Source: Bailinhaonella thermotolerans (lineage in GTDB: Bacteria > Actinomycetota > Actinomycetes > Streptosporangiales > Streptosporangiaceae). From it: a stretch of 64,000 nt of DNA. The stretch lies in contig NZ_QZEY01000001.1 in NCBI RefSeq assembly GCF_003594875.1, positions 682,001-746,000 of the forward strand, read 5' to 3'. Within the stretch, counting starts at the first letter, position 1, and each line of letters opens with the position of its first letter. A program made the position numbers and the translations under genes. Of the stretch, positions 1 through 9,274 are shown piece by piece. The notes beneath the pieces are model-generated. The model was not told the origin of the DNA and did not search any database. It saw nothing but the letters and a program-made list of their open reading frames with translations.

Positions 1-54
1 CGCAGCCGCCACCAGGCGCGCCGTGAGCTACGCGCCTACAACGGCGAAGACTGA
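1..54 (+). CDS. C-terminal end of an unidentified protein (partial)
   Basis: Reading from base 1 gives an open 17-codon tail ending in a TGA at 52-54; the last residues are RRELRAYNGED. The basic, alanine-rich tail fits a real protein end, but nothing identifies the family and the start lies outside the window. It could also be a chance open frame. Confidence 0.35.
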   Translation, partial: RSRHQARRELRAYNGED

Positions 55-116
55 AAGGCCGGGCAGGGCCCCCAGATACCGGCGGGCCCTGCCGAGGTCT
101 TGCCGCAGGGGAGCCG

Positions 117-548
117 TCATTCGCCGAGTCCGCGGAAGAGGCCGTCCGCGTCGCTAGTCTCGATGTAACCGCCGAGGTCCACGTTGCCGATATAGATGTT
201 GACATGAAGGTGGTCGAGCTCGGAGGGGATGACGCGCAGCCCGATACCGGAGTCCCGCTCGATGACCAGGAACGGCGTCTCAGGCGAATCAAGGGTGACC
301 TTGTCGGCGATGATGAGGAGCGGATCCACGTAGCCGTCCGGGAGCAGGGCGAGGATCTGCCGCGCGGGCAGGCCGTGATAGGCGGGGTTCTCGACGAACC
401 TCATCCTGACCGGCCGCTCCGGCATCCAGCGGTCGTCCTCCATGTCGGCGAGCAACGCGCGGACAGCCCCCCAACGTTCCTCGTCGGAGTAGTCGGTACG
501 CACCACGAACAGGGCATCGACGTCGGGCAGCACAGGCGACACGTCCAT
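117..548 (-). CDS. DUF6924-like hypothetical protein
   Basis: A 143-residue cytosolic protein without signal peptide or membrane segment. The N-terminal FVVRTDYSDEERWGAVRALL, the mid-region NPAYHGLPARQILALLP, and the C-terminal VIPSELDHLHVNIYIGNVDL match what I remember of the actinobacterial DUF6924 family, whose function is unknown. The length is typical for the family. A CAGGA element precedes the ATG. It stands alone, with about 180 bases separating it from the regulator gene at 726-1946, so no functional context is available. Confidence 0.75.
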   Translation of the reverse strand: MDVSPVLPDVDALFVVRTDYSDEERWGAVRALLADMEDDRWMPERPVRMRFVENPAYHGLPARQILALLPDGYVDPLLIIADKVTLDSPETPFLVIERDSGIGLRVIPSELDHLHVNIYIGNVDLGGYIETSDADGLFRGLGE

Positions 549-725
549 CGGGCAATCCTGTCGGCCGCCGCTGACAATCTTCGCAAGAGGGCGTGCATAA
601 CCACGCCCGCCGCCCGCGCGTTTAGCCGTATCCCCTCTCCGCCCGGGTCCGTGGCCGGGGTACGGCCAGCGAGCCGTACCCCGGCCGTCCGGCGCGCCGA
701 GTGGATGCGCAGGACTTGACGCACG

Positions 726-1946
726 TCAGGCGTGACTCGCGAGTACGTCGCGGACCTGCGGGACGTCGCGGAACGGCTCCAGGCGGCCGAGGACGACACT
801 CGCTCGCCGGGAGGTGCGATCGCTCGCCACGTCAGCCGAGAGTTCCAGCATGCGGGCGGCGACCGCCGCCGCCTCCTCCGGCTCGTTGGCGTCTATCAGG
901 GCGACCGCGAGCCAGGACAGGTACAGGGCGAGTTCACGGGCGTGGGTGGCCTCGTACCGGCTCAGCACATCCACCAGGATCGGGATAGCGCGCAGAGGGC
1001 GCCGGAGCTCGGTGTAGGCGCGCGCCTCCATGACCTGGAGTTCCCCCGCGGTGACCCAGTACAGGTACCCCGGGTCATCGTCACGGGCGCCGCCGGCCAG
1101 GGCGTCGCTCGCCTCGCCGAGGGCGCGCATCGTCGCCTGGGCCTCCCCCGCGCGTGCGTTGGCCCAGGCGACCCGGTCCCAGGACAGGGCACGCGCTCGC
1201 GGCGGGGCGTCCGGTCCTGTCGCCTCCAGGGCCGCGCGGGCGAGTCTCACGCCATCGCGGGGATCTCCCAAGTTCGACACCTGGTAGGCGAGCGACCCGA
1301 GGAGATTCCCTTCCAGGACCCGGTCGCCGGCCTCGCGGGCGGCTTCGATGCCCAGCCGGTAGGTCTGTTCGGCGCGGCCCGGCTGTCCCGCGTCGCTGGC
1401 GATCCATCCGGCGATCTGGGCGCACTCTCCGACGATGCCGAGGATCCGGCGGCCGACCCGCTCGGTGTGGACCGAGCCCCTGTAGATCCGCCGGGCCGTG
1501 GCCAGCTCGCGGAACGCGGGCTCGACGAGGTCGCCACCCGCCAGGACGTCGTCCGCCAGGCGCAGCCCGTGCACACGGGCGGACAGGTCCGTGACGATGC
1601 CGTCGCCGACTCGGCGCCCCGTGACGGAGGCCACCTGCTCCATGAGGTCCGGGGGAGGCTGCACCGGCGTCGCCGGCTGGGGTGCGTCGGCGAACAGCTC
1701 GACCTCGTCGATGCCGAACACCCGGCTGAGCAGGGCCGGGTACGGATCGTCGGGGCGATGCGTCCCGGCCTCGTACCGGCGGATGGCCCGTACCAGGCTC
1801 TCGATCTCCGGCAGCGTCGCGCGCAACCCAGGGTCGGCCGCGTCGCGAATACGCGCGGCAACGTGCTTCTGCGACCACAGCCGCTTGCGTCGCTCCGCCT
1901 GGAGGCGGACAGCCCAGGCAGGCCGGGGCTTACGATCGGCGGTCAT
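726..1946 (-). CDS. XRE-family transcriptional regulator with helical TPR-like C-terminus
   Basis: A 406-residue protein. Residues about 10-90 form a helix-turn-helix (LQAERRKRLWSQKHVAARI, then IRRYEAGTHRPDDPYPALLS), the pattern of actinobacterial XRE regulators. The remaining 300 residues are alanine/leucine-rich helix pairs like the TPR-type sensor half of such proteins. The ATG at 1946 was chosen because GAGAGGTG lies about 8 bases upstream; an in-frame GTG at 1955 is an alternative. It is divergent from three small overlapping genes at 2145-3120, a common arrangement for this regulator type, which suggests (inference) that it controls them. The ligand is unknown. Confidence 0.8.
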   Translation of the reverse strand: MTADRKPRPAWAVRLQAERRKRLWSQKHVAARIRDAADPGLRATLPEIESLVRAIRRYEAGTHRPDDPYPALLSRVFGIDEVELFADAPQPATPVQPPPDLMEQVASVTGRRVGDGIVTDLSARVHGLRLADDVLAGGDLVEPAFRELATARRIYRGSVHTERVGRRILGIVGECAQIAGWIASDAGQPGRAEQTYRLGIEAAREAGDRVLEGNLLGSLAYQVSNLGDPRDGVRLARAALEATGPDAPPRARALSWDRVAWANARAGEAQATMRALGEASDALAGGARDDDPGYLYWVTAGELQVMEARAYTELRRPLRAIPILVDVLSRYEATHARELALYLSWLAVALIDANEPEEAAAVAARMLELSADVASDRTSRRASVVLGRLEPFRDVPQVRDVLASHA

Positions 1947-2144
1947 TGCGCGCACCTCTCCGCCGGTCTGGATCAGTGTCCTCTTGTGTCCTCCAGTGTC
2001 CTCTCGTGCGCCCTAGGTGTGCAGGGATCTCATGGATTTCACATGAGGGCTCGGCGATACGACCGACCGGTGGTCGTGAGGGGACGCCGACGCGAGGAGT
2101 ACTGCCGAGCCCGTGCACGCCTCGAACTCGCATCCGGAGCAGAG

Positions 2145-2396
2145 ATGGACTCTTCCTCGCTCGCTGAACTCGCCGACCAGCACCCCAACTGGATGATCTT
2201 CCGCAGTGACGCGGGCCGGTTCTGGGCGTCGCTCAGACGCGGACTCACTCGGTACGAGATGGCCGAGTGCTGTGACCGTACGGTGGACGCCGACGATCTC
2301 ACGACGCTCGCCGAGAGGCTGCGTGAGCAGGAGCGGCGGCAGGCCCTCGCGGCCAGAGACCGGCGAACGAAGCCGCGCGTCAGGAACGCGTCGTGA
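2145..2396 (+). CDS. Small hypothetical protein, first gene of a three-gene operon
   Basis: An 83-residue protein beginning MDSSSLAELADQHPNW. The start has a GGAG element about 8 bases upstream. An in-frame upstream ATG at 2043 would add a basic extension that looks non-coding. The sequence is charged and helical with a WxxxRxGLTRYEMAE stretch; no domain was recognised. Its TGA overlaps the GTG of the next gene, so the two are translationally coupled. Small genes like this next to XRE regulators are common in filamentous actinomycetes, but their role is not known to me. Confidence 0.65.
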   Translation: MDSSSLAELADQHPNWMIFRSDAGRFWASLRRGLTRYEMAECCDRTVDADDLTTLAERLREQERRQALAARDRRTKPRVRNAS

Positions 2397-2692
2397 CCCG
2401 CTGGTGGAATGACCCGGAGCTCGCCATCGCGCCCGAGGATCTGCGGCGGCTCGACGCCATGGCGGCGCTGTACCCGGGCTGGGAGATCACCCGGCGCGCC
2501 GACAAGACGTGGGTCGCCGAGCGGCGGTTCCCTCTTCCCCGGCAGCAGGAGGGCGACGAGCTCGCGGGGCAGTTGGCCGCCGGGAGCCTGGCCGAGCTGG
2601 GCGGGCTGGTCGCCGGGCAGGAACGGCGGGCCAGTAGTGCGCGGCTGTGGTTGATCGCCGGGCCCGGGGTGCATCCGGGGAGGACTCCGTGA
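2393..2692 (+). CDS. Hypothetical protein, second gene of the small operon
   Basis: A 99-residue protein starting at a GTG inside the GTGA overlap with the preceding gene, and ending in another GTGA overlap with the following gene. The N-terminal half has the pattern MTRWWNDPELAIAPEDL and LYPGWEITRRADKTWVAERR, which resembles the PNWMIFRSDAGRFWAS region of the preceding protein, suggesting the two genes are diverged relatives. No catalytic motif is visible. Confidence 0.65.
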   Translation: MTRWWNDPELAIAPEDLRRLDAMAALYPGWEITRRADKTWVAERRFPLPRQQEGDELAGQLAAGSLAELGGLVAGQERRASSARLWLIAGPGVHPGRTP

Positions 2693-3120
2693 ACGGCCGG
2701 GCGGCGGCCCACATGGACGCCCTGCGCGAGCACCTGGCGATGCGCGGCCTGTACGTCCCGGCCGACGCGGTCCGGCTCGACGGCGACGCCGTACGGCTGC
2801 GGCTCGGCGACCAGGAGGTGACCGCCACCGCCGACGCGTTCCGCTACCACGGGCACCTCCATCCGGCCGGGCAGGCCGAGCAGGTGGCCAAGCTGCTCGC
2901 CGAGGGCTTCGCGCCGCACGTCCTGCGGCGGCTCAGGTCGGTGTGCCCGGGGTGGCGGCACCACCACGACGGTGACGGCTACCGGGCGACCTGGCTCGGC
3001 CCGGTGCCCGAGCAGTTGCGGGCGGCCGGGTTCCGGGCCGAGGTGACCGCGCCGGACCTGGTGGCCTTCGCCCGCGCGCTGCGCGCACAGCACATGATCG
3101 CCCATCTCAACGGGTTCTGA
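2689..3120 (+). CDS. Hypothetical protein, third gene of the small operon
   Basis: A 143-residue protein starting at the GTG of a GTGA overlap. It begins VNGRAAAHMDALREHLAMRGL. A later segment (VCPGWRHHHDGDGYRATW) has the same 'PGW...W' layout as the two upstream proteins, so the three genes may share one small domain. An upstream in-frame start at 2647 would lie deep inside the previous gene and is less likely. Function is unknown; co-translation of all three implies a joint role. Confidence 0.65.
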   Translation: MNGRAAAHMDALREHLAMRGLYVPADAVRLDGDAVRLRLGDQEVTATADAFRYHGHLHPAGQAEQVAKLLAEGFAPHVLRRLRSVCPGWRHHHDGDGYRATWLGPVPEQLRAAGFRAEVTAPDLVAFARALRAQHMIAHLNGF

Positions 3121-3129
3121 GCCGGGCGG

Positions 3130-3170
3130 ACACGCCGTACGGTCTGGCGGGCACGCCGTACGGCCTGGCA
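3130..3170. repeat. Two 20-bp tandem copies with a CGTACGG core
   Basis: The 20-bp unit CACGCCGTACGGTCTGGC(G/A)G occurs twice back to back (3130-3149 and 3150-3169) immediately after the stop codon of the small operon. It belongs to the same kind of GTACGG-centred intergenic repeats seen at 14.3, 25.3, 30.6 and 34.5 kb. Confidence 0.6.
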
Positions 3171-3294
3171 GGACCCGCGCAGGCCCACCGGACGGGACGC
3201 CTCGATCAGCGGCGTCCCGTCCGGACGAGCGTGAGCCGGCCGCGCTTCGGGTGGGGCGGCCGGCAGGTTGCGGGCGGGGCGGCCGGCCTCGCCG

Positions 3295-3620
3295 TCACGG
3301 TCCGTGGCCTCGACGATGAATAAGGTCGGCGTCGCGCCCGAGTCCGGCCGGCGGGCAGTACAACGGCAGCCGTGGGCCTGGTCGCCGTAGAAGCGCATCC
3401 GGAACAGTCCGTGCAGGTCGACGCGGTGGCCGGGGTGGTCGTGTGTGATGACGACGGCGTCCACCGCGCCGTCCGGCCGGTGTGCGAGCAGCCGCGGCAG
3501 CGTGGCGTAGCCCAGGTCGAGCAGCAGCCGGTGACCGTTCCGGTCCACCGCGAACCCGCTGCAGGCGCGGCCCGGCTCGGGAAACGCGCCACAACTGCCG
3601 AGGACGGTCACTTGTCGCAC
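3295..3620 (-). pseudogene. Remnant of an MBL-fold metal-dependent hydrolase
   Basis: The first 75 residues read as the N-terminus of a metallo-beta-lactamase-fold protein: MRQVTVLGSCGAFPEPGRAC, then LLLDLGYATLPRLL, then VVITHDHPGHRVDLHGLFRM. In family members the last segment carries the HxHxDH metal site; here the last HDH is shifted to H-D-H-P-G-H. After FYGD the reading frame changes: the continuation RLPLYCPPAGLGRD, typical of the family, is found in another minus frame. The remaining two thirds of a normal 240-280 residue protein are absent; the neighbouring gene at 2689-3120 lies there instead. So the gene is frameshifted and truncated. Confidence 0.7.
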
Positions 3621-3654
3621 CCCACAGGATGCCGGCGAGCCACGCCGCGGCTGC

Positions 3655-4662
3655 TCAAGGGGTCGCCCTCGCTTCGCCTGTCAGCCTGCCCGGCGGCGGA
3701 AGGCGGCGGAAGGCGGTGCGGTAGTCGCGCGGGCGTCGCCCGGTGTGCCGGGTGAAGAGGGCCGCGAAGGTGCCGGAGTCCCGGTAGCCGACCGTGGCGG
3801 CGATGGCGGCGACGGTGCCGTCCGTGGTCTCCAGGAGGTGGCGGGCGCGGCGGACGCGGGCGGTCTGCAGGTACTCCAGCGGGCTCTGTCCGGTCTCCTG
3901 CGCGAAGCGGCGCAGCAGCGTCCGGGTGCTGACGTTGAAGGTCTCCGACAGTGCGGCGAGGTCGTATCGGGCGGCGAGGTTCTGGTCGAGCCACCGCATG
4001 ACCCTGCGGGAGAACTCGTTCCCCGGCTGTGGGAGAAGCTCGGCGTCGACGTAGGGGGCCTGGGACGATCGCGCGTCGTCGACGAGCGCCACCCGCGCGG
4101 TCCTCCGCGCCACGCCGGCGCCGCTGTGGCGGCGGATGAGCTGCAGCGCGAAGTCGTACATGGCGCTGAAGGCGGCGGTCGTGGTCACTCCCGTGTCGGT
4201 GACGACCAGATGTTCGGGCCGGACGTCGGCGTCCGGGCAGCGCCGTGCCAGTTCGTCCGCGAAGAGCCACGCCGTCGTCGCCCGCCGCCCCTCGAGCAGG
4301 CCCGCCTCGGCCAGCAGGAAAGCCCCGACGCAGATCGCGACGACGGCCTCGCCCGTGGCGGCGTGGGAGCGGATCGCCGCGATCTCGGGGGCCAGCGACG
4401 CCAGTTTCGCGTCCACATCAAGCCCGGGCGCGAGTTCGAAGCCGGGCACGACCAGGACATCGACGTCGCGCAGCGGAGAAACGGCCAGCACAGCGCCACC
4501 GGATGCGGCGACGCGACGGCGGGGCGAGACGATCGACACCTCGTAGCCGTCGCGGTCCGGGCCGGCGATGTGCGCGGCCATCGTCAGGAGATCGGGGACA
4601 CCGAACACCTCGGACGCGAAGCATTCCGGATAGGCCAGCACCCCGACCCGCAACGCGCTCAT
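3655..4662 (-). CDS. GlxA-family AraC-type transcriptional regulator
   Basis: A 335-residue regulator. Residues about 1-180 form a DJ-1/PfpI-like domain (RVGVLAYPECFASEVFGVPD, VDVLVVPGFEL, VAICVGAFLLAEAGLLEGR with a Cys at the nucleophile-elbow position). Residues about 220-320 form the AraC double helix-turn-helix (LAALSETFNVSTRTLLRRF and VAAIAATVGYRDSGTFAALF). The ATG at 4662 has a strong GAGGAGG upstream; an ATG at 4680 is in frame but lacks one. The gene is divergent from the dienelactone hydrolase-like gene, with 90 bases between them, so that gene is the natural candidate target. Inducer unknown. Confidence 0.9.
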   Translation of the reverse strand: MSALRVGVLAYPECFASEVFGVPDLLTMAAHIAGPDRDGYEVSIVSPRRRVAASGGAVLAVSPLRDVDVLVVPGFELAPGLDVDAKLASLAPEIAAIRSHAATGEAVVAICVGAFLLAEAGLLEGRRATTAWLFADELARRCPDADVRPEHLVVTDTGVTTTAAFSAMYDFALQLIRRHSGAGVARRTARVALVDDARSSQAPYVDAELLPQPGNEFSRRVMRWLDQNLAARYDLAALSETFNVSTRTLLRRFAQETGQSPLEYLQTARVRRARHLLETTDGTVAAIAATVGYRDSGTFAALFTRHTGRRPRDYRTAFRRLPPPGRLTGEARATP

Positions 4663-4752
4663 GTCCGCCTCCTCGTCCATGGCGAGATTACCCCTATAAA
4701 TGGCGATCCGGCCTATCCCGGTGCAAGGGAGCGGCAGTCCAGGCTTGTCCCC

Positions 4753-5571
4753 ATGAACGCAGCCAACGAGCGTCTTGACGACGCGATCACCGACTTCTCC
4801 CGCCGGCGGGTGGACGTTGACGGGGTGGTGAAGACGGTGTACGTCTCGGGGGCCGGACCTGGTGTCGTTCTGATGCCAGAGATGCCCGGCATCAGCCCGG
4901 ACGTCCTCCGGCTGGCGCGGTGGGTGCGGGACGCGGGGTTCACCGTGTACGTCCCCTCGCTGTTCGGCGTGGACGGGGCCTACCCCACGGCCGAGGACGG
5001 AGAGAAGGTCGTCCGCCGCGCGTGCGTCAGCGCCGAGTTCCGCGCGTTCGCCGGGGGCGGCACCAGCCCCGTCACCGCGTGGCTGCGCGGCCTCGCGCGG
5101 CAGGCGCACGATGAGTGCGGCGGCCCGGGAGTGGGCGCGATCGGCCTGTGCTTCACCGGCAACTTCGCCCTGACCATGACGCTTGAGCCGGCCGTCATCG
5201 CGCCGGTGGTCAACCACCCGTCGCTGCCCCTGGACGACCCCGCGGGGCTTGAGCTCAGCGACGAGGACGCCCGCGCCGTCCAGGACCGCGTCGAGCGCGA
5301 CGGGCTCACGGTCCTCGCCTACCGGTTCGACAACGACCGCTGGTGCACCGGCCGGCGCTTCGCCGCCTACCGGGCGCTGCTCGGCGACGCCTTCGACGGC
5401 CGCGTCTTACCGGGCGGCGCCGCCAACACCGACCCGCCCCCGTTCTTCCGTGACGTCGTCGGGACCCCCCACAGCGTCACCACCGCCCACCTGGTCGACG
5501 AGGACGGCCACCCCACCCTGAAGGCAAGGGACGAGATCCTCGCCTACCTGACCGCCCGCCTGCGCCCCTAG
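4753..5571 (+). CDS. Dienelactone hydrolase family protein
   Basis: A 272-residue alpha/beta hydrolase. The nucleophile elbow is GAIGLCFTGNFAL with Cys, as in dienelactone hydrolases, and a C-terminal DEDGHPTLKARDEILAYL supplies the expected catalytic His. Early strands VKTVYVSGAGPGVVLMPEMP and VRDAGFTVYVPSLFG match the fold. The substrate is not predictable: the family covers dienelactones and other esters or lactones. Divergent from the GlxA-type regulator, which may control it; the next gene starts 63 bases downstream on the same strand. Confidence 0.85.
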   Translation: MNAANERLDDAITDFSRRRVDVDGVVKTVYVSGAGPGVVLMPEMPGISPDVLRLARWVRDAGFTVYVPSLFGVDGAYPTAEDGEKVVRRACVSAEFRAFAGGGTSPVTAWLRGLARQAHDECGGPGVGAIGLCFTGNFALTMTLEPAVIAPVVNHPSLPLDDPAGLELSDEDARAVQDRVERDGLTVLAYRFDNDRWCTGRRFAAYRALLGDAFDGRVLPGGAANTDPPPFFRDVVGTPHSVTTAHLVDEDGHPTLKARDEILAYLTARLRP

Positions 5572-5634
5572 CGCCGCTCCTCGCCCTCGGCCCCGTCGGC
5601 CGACTCCGCTGCCGCCCATCCTCAGGAGGTAACT

Positions 5635-6627
5635 GTGATCAGGCTCTACCGGTCCCGGCTTGCCCTGTGCCTGTCGTGGCTGTCCCTGGCCGGGATGCTC
5701 GGTGCGACGGCCGGGTGTGGCGCCGGCGCGCCGGGCGCGGAGCCGACGAAGAAGCTGCGTATCGCCGCCACCGGCGCGGACAGTCTGCCGTTCATGGCGA
5801 TCCTGCAGGTCGCGATCGACAAGGGCTGGTTCGAGCAGCAGGGCCTGGAGGTGTCGATCTACTCCGGCAGCGGGGGCGGCAGCACGCTGCGCGTCGTCGC
5901 GACCGGTGACGCGGACATGGCCATCACGGGCAACACGTCGGTGGTGCTGGCAGGGCAGCGCGCCGGATCGCGGATCAAGGTCGTGGCGCCGTGGTTCCAG
6001 GTGAACGACTTCTCCTGGATCGGCACCAAGACCGTGGCCAAGCAGCGCGCCACGCTGGGGTTCTCCTCGGCCGGTTCCACCACCGAGCTGATCGTCAAGG
6101 CGCTGCAGAGGAAGATGCCCGGCATCTCGTCCCTCGGCGTCGGCGCGGAGGGCGACAACTGGGCGGCCGTGAAGTCCGGGCGCATCGACGCGGGCTGGGC
6201 CATGCACCCGTTCATCACCGAGAAGCAGGACAGCGACGGCGCGAAGACGGTGGTCACCGCGCGGGACGAGATCGGCGACTTCCCGGCCGACCTGGTCGCG
6301 GTCAACTCCGACTACGCGGAGCGCAACAGGGCCAACCTCACCGGATTCTTCACGGTCGTGGACAAGATGTTCGGCTACGTACGGGACGACCCCGGCAAGG
6401 CCGCCGCGGACATCGCGCCGCTGCTCAAGGTCACCCCGGAGATCATGAAGAAGGCGCTGGAGGACACGCCGGACCTGGACAAGGCGTACTCGCTGAAGGT
6501 CGACCCGGCCGCGCTGAAGAACCTGTCGGACCTGATGGTGGCCGCCGGGCAGATCACGAAGCCGATCGACTGGGGCACCCTGCTGGACCAGAGCTACCTG
6601 CCCGCCGGCGACCGGGCGAAGCTGTGA
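5635..6627 (+). CDS. ABC importer substrate-binding lipoprotein (SsuA/TauA/NMT1 type)
   Basis: A 330-residue exported solute-binding protein. Residues 1-28 are a lipoprotein-type signal ending ATAGC (Thr at -3 is slightly atypical), followed by a Gly/Ala linker. The body has the family pattern [40 protein letters not shown], and [12 protein letters not shown], in which the protein folds around an organic anion. GTG start with AGGAGGT 8 bases upstream. First gene of a four-gene operon whose reading frames overlap: binding protein, ATPase, and two permeases. Relatives import alkanesulfonates, taurine, nitrate or pyrimidine/thiamine precursors; the ligand is not determined by sequence. Confidence 0.9.
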   Translation: MIRLYRSRLALCLSWLSLAGMLGATAGCGAGAPGAEPTKKLRIAATGADSLPFMAILQVAIDKGWFEQQGLEVSIYSGSGGGSTLRVVATGDADMAITGNTSVVLAGQRAGSRIKVVAPWFQVNDFSWIGTKTVAKQRATLGFSSAGSTTELIVKALQRKMPGISSLGVGAEGDNWAAVKSGRIDAGWAMHPFITEKQDSDGAKTVVTARDEIGDFPADLVAVNSDYAERNRANLTGFFTVVDKMFGYVRDDPGKAAADIAPLLKVTPEIMKKALEDTPDLDKAYSLKVDPAALKNLSDLMVAAGQITKPIDWGTLLDQSYLPAGDRAKL

Positions 6628-7490
6628 GCTCCCCGGGCACCGGCGTGGTCCTGGACGACGTCCGCGTGGAGTTCAGGTCGTCCGGCCGTGACGGCCCGGT
6701 GGTCGCGGTGGACGGGATCACGCAGGAGATCCCCGCGGGTGGGTTCGTCTCGGTTGTCGGGCCCAGCGGCTGCGGCAAGTCCACGCTGCTGTCGGTCATC
6801 GCCGGGCTGCGCGCGGCCACGTCCGGGTCGGTGCGGATCAACGGCCGTACGGTGACCGGCCCGGACAGGGACGTCGGCGTGATGTTCCAGGAGGATTCCG
6901 TGCTGCCGTGGAAGAACGTCACCGACAACGTACGGTTCCCGCTGCAGATCGCCCGGGTCCCGCGCGCCGGGCGGCCCCGCCTGGGACCCGGCCACCGGCC
7001 CGGACGTGCCGCCGCGCGCCGCCGCATCGCTCAAAGGGCGCAGGAGGCCATCGACCTGGTCGGGCTCGGCGGGTTCGAGCGGCGATACCCGGCCGAGCTG
7101 TCCGGCGGCATGCGGCAGCGGGTGGCGCTGGCCCGTACGCTCGCGATGCGCCCGTCCGTGCTGCTCATGGACGAGCCGTTCGCCGCGCTGGACCAGCAGA
7201 CCCGGCTGCTGCTCGGGGCCGAGGTGCGGCGGATCTGGGGCGAGACCCACCAGACCGTCCTGTTCGTCACGCACGACATCTCCGAGGCGATCCTGCTGTC
7301 TCAGCAGGTGTGGGTGATGTCGTACCGGCCCGGTACGATCCTCGACGTCGTCGACGTGGACCTCCCCGCCGACCGCGACGCCTCCGTCGTGTCCACGCCC
7401 CGGTTCAACGCGTTGCATAACCGTATCTGGGAGAGGCTCCGCACCGAGGCCATGCGCGGTTTCGCCCAGGAGAACCGGTTCCCGGCATGA
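6624..7490 (+). CDS. ABC importer ATP-binding protein (SsuB/TauB type)
   Basis: A 288-residue ATPase. Walker [11 protein letters not shown]-loop [10 protein letters not shown], signature [15 protein letters not shown], Walker [13 protein letters not shown] and switch His VLFVTHD are all intact. An unusual Arg/Gly-rich insert (about residues 112-140, [21 protein letters not shown]) separates the Q-loop from the signature helix and is absent from typical members. The GTG start overlaps the preceding stop as GTGA, and the end overlaps the next gene as ATGA. It powers the two downstream permeases. Confidence 0.93.
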   Translation: MSSPGTGVVLDDVRVEFRSSGRDGPVVAVDGITQEIPAGGFVSVVGPSGCGKSTLLSVIAGLRAATSGSVRINGRTVTGPDRDVGVMFQEDSVLPWKNVTDNVRFPLQIARVPRAGRPRLGPGHRPGRAAARRRIAQRAQEAIDLVGLGGFERRYPAELSGGMRQRVALARTLAMRPSVLLMDEPFAALDQQTRLLLGAEVRRIWGETHQTVLFVTHDISEAILLSQQVWVMSYRPGTILDVVDVDLPADRDASVVSTPRFNALHNRIWERLRTEAMRGFAQENRFPA

Positions 7491-8311
7491 ACGTGCGGGC
7501 ACCCGACACCCCAGGGGCACGGCGCCCGTCCGTGTCGCGCGCGCCCCGCCGGCCGTGGTCCGGGCTGGCCGGCGCGCCGGCCGCGGTGGTGCTCATGGTG
7601 CTGGCCGGCGTCGTCGCCGAGGTGGGCGCGGCGGCCGCGTGGTGGGCGCCGGACGTGCTGCCCGCACCGTCGGACCTCCTGCCCGCCGCCGCGCGGATCG
7701 CGGGCTCGCCGCGGTTCTGGCAGGACGCGCTGCGTACCGGCGCCGAGCTGCTGCTGTCCTGCGTGTTCGGGGTCGTCGCCGGGCTCGGGCTCGGCGTGGC
7801 GTTCTGGAAGGCGCCCGGCGCGGGGCGGGTGTTCGAGCCGTACCTGGTGTCGTTCTACGCCGTGCCGCTGGTCCTGTTCTATCCGATCGCCATCGTGCTG
7901 ATCGGCATCAACCAGTGGTCGGTGGTCGTGCTCGCGTCGATCATGACGGCCATCCCGATGACGCTGAACACCTGGACCGGGCTGCGCGCCATCCCGCCGG
8001 TGTACCTGAGACTGGCCGCGTCCATCGGCTGCTCTCGATCGCAGACGCTGTTCCGCGTCGCGCTCCCGGCCGCCGCGCCGTACGTGGTCGCCGGACTGCG
8101 GCTCGGCGTCGCGTACGCGCTGATCGGCACCGTCGCCATGGAGTTCACCACCGCGCAGGCCGGCCTCGGCTACCAGGTCCGGTACCTGTACGAGTCGTTC
8201 GACGCCGTCGGCATGTACGCCTACATCCTCGTCATCGTCGCGGTGTCCGTGCTGCTCACCGCGGTGCTGGAGATCGCCGAGCGGCTGCTGCCGCGCGGGA
8301 GGGACACGTGA
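7487..8311 (+). CDS. ABC importer permease (SsuC/TauC type), first copy
   Basis: A 274-residue integral membrane protein with about six hydrophobic segments and the BPD permease EAA-like loop [22 protein letters not shown] (split here across residues 170-190). A short basic cytosolic N-terminus ([10 protein letters not shown]) precedes the first helix. Starts in an ATGA overlap with the ATPase and ends in a GTGA overlap with the second permease, so the two permeases are probably made in equal amount and may form a heterodimer. Confidence 0.92.
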   Translation: MNVRAPDTPGARRPSVSRAPRRPWSGLAGAPAAVVLMVLAGVVAEVGAAAAWWAPDVLPAPSDLLPAAARIAGSPRFWQDALRTGAELLLSCVFGVVAGLGLGVAFWKAPGAGRVFEPYLVSFYAVPLVLFYPIAIVLIGINQWSVVVLASIMTAIPMTLNTWTGLRAIPPVYLRLAASIGCSRSQTLFRVALPAAAPYVVAGLRLGVAYALIGTVAMEFTTAQAGLGYQVRYLYESFDAVGMYAYILVIVAVSVLLTAVLEIAERLLPRGRDT

Positions 8312-9063
8312 GCCCCGCCACCGCCCCGCCCACTCGGGACGGCTGCCGCGTCACCGCCGGGTCCGTGGCCGTCGCGGTCATCGCGGTCATCGCCTGGGAG
8401 ATCGCCTCGCACCTCAGCTTCGTCATCCCCGAGCCGCTGGACACCTTCCTCGCGCTCGGCCGCGACCTGGGCGACCCGCGGTTCCTGGCCGGGCTGCGGG
8501 AGACCCTGCTGGCCGCGCTGGCCGCGTTCGTGCTGGCCATGCTGATCGGCGGGCCGGCCGGGCTCGGCCTCGGGCTGTCCCGCCGGGCCCGCGTGGTGTT
8601 CTCGCCGATCATCACGATGCTGAACGGCATACCGAAGATCGTGCTGTACCCGGTGCTGCTGCCCGTCTTCCATCTCGGCTACGGTTCCAAGATCGTCATG
8701 GGGCTGCTGTTCGGCCTGTTCCCCGTGCTGATCAACACGGCCGCCGGCGTACGCGAGATCCCCGATGTGTACTGGCGCCTCGCCCGCTCCCTGCGCGCCA
8801 CCCGGTGGCAGACGCTCACCCGCATCCTGCTGCCCGCCATCCGCGGCCCACTGCTCACGGGCGTCCGCCTGGCCGTCAGCCTCTCCCTGGTCGGCGTCGT
8901 CCTGTCCGAGTTCTTCGCCACCGAGCGGGGCCTCGGCCGCATCGTCCTGAGCGCGTACTCCAGCGGCGACTACGCCGGCATGGTGTCCACGATCCTCCTC
9001 CTCATCGCCATCTCCTTCGCCCTGTCGCTCTTCCTGTGGCGCCTGGAACGGAGGGTCCGATGA
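8308..9063 (+). CDS. ABC importer permease (SsuC/TauC type), second copy
   Basis: A 251-residue permease with about six membrane segments and the loop VYWRLARSLRATRWQTLTRI, equivalent to the loop in its neighbour. Two permease genes in one operon with an NMT1-like binding protein is the layout known for ThiXYZ/RibXY-like importers as well as some sulfonate importers. GTG start in a GTGA overlap. Last clear gene of the operon; the next recognised gene is the LysR regulator 211 bases downstream. Confidence 0.92.
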   Translation: MSPATAPPTRDGCRVTAGSVAVAVIAVIAWEIASHLSFVIPEPLDTFLALGRDLGDPRFLAGLRETLLAALAAFVLAMLIGGPAGLGLGLSRRARVVFSPIITMLNGIPKIVLYPVLLPVFHLGYGSKIVMGLLFGLFPVLINTAAGVREIPDVYWRLARSLRATRWQTLTRILLPAIRGPLLTGVRLAVSLSLVGVVLSEFFATERGLGRIVLSAYSSGDYAGMVSTILLLIAISFALSLFLWRLERRVR

Positions 9064-9274
9064 GCCGGGCCGGTTCTCTCGCCTGCTGCGGCGACCCAGG
9101 ATCGAGCGGTCCGCCGCATGTGACGATGGCGGAGATGGACAGTATGAGCGAGGTGACCGCGAGCCTTCCGGCGGGTGGTGGTGGGCGTGGGTCCCCTGCC
9201 GAGCAGCGCCGCAGGAGGAGGCTCCGGCACGTTTCGGACGCGGCCATCAGCCGGTACGGCCGGATAATCACCCT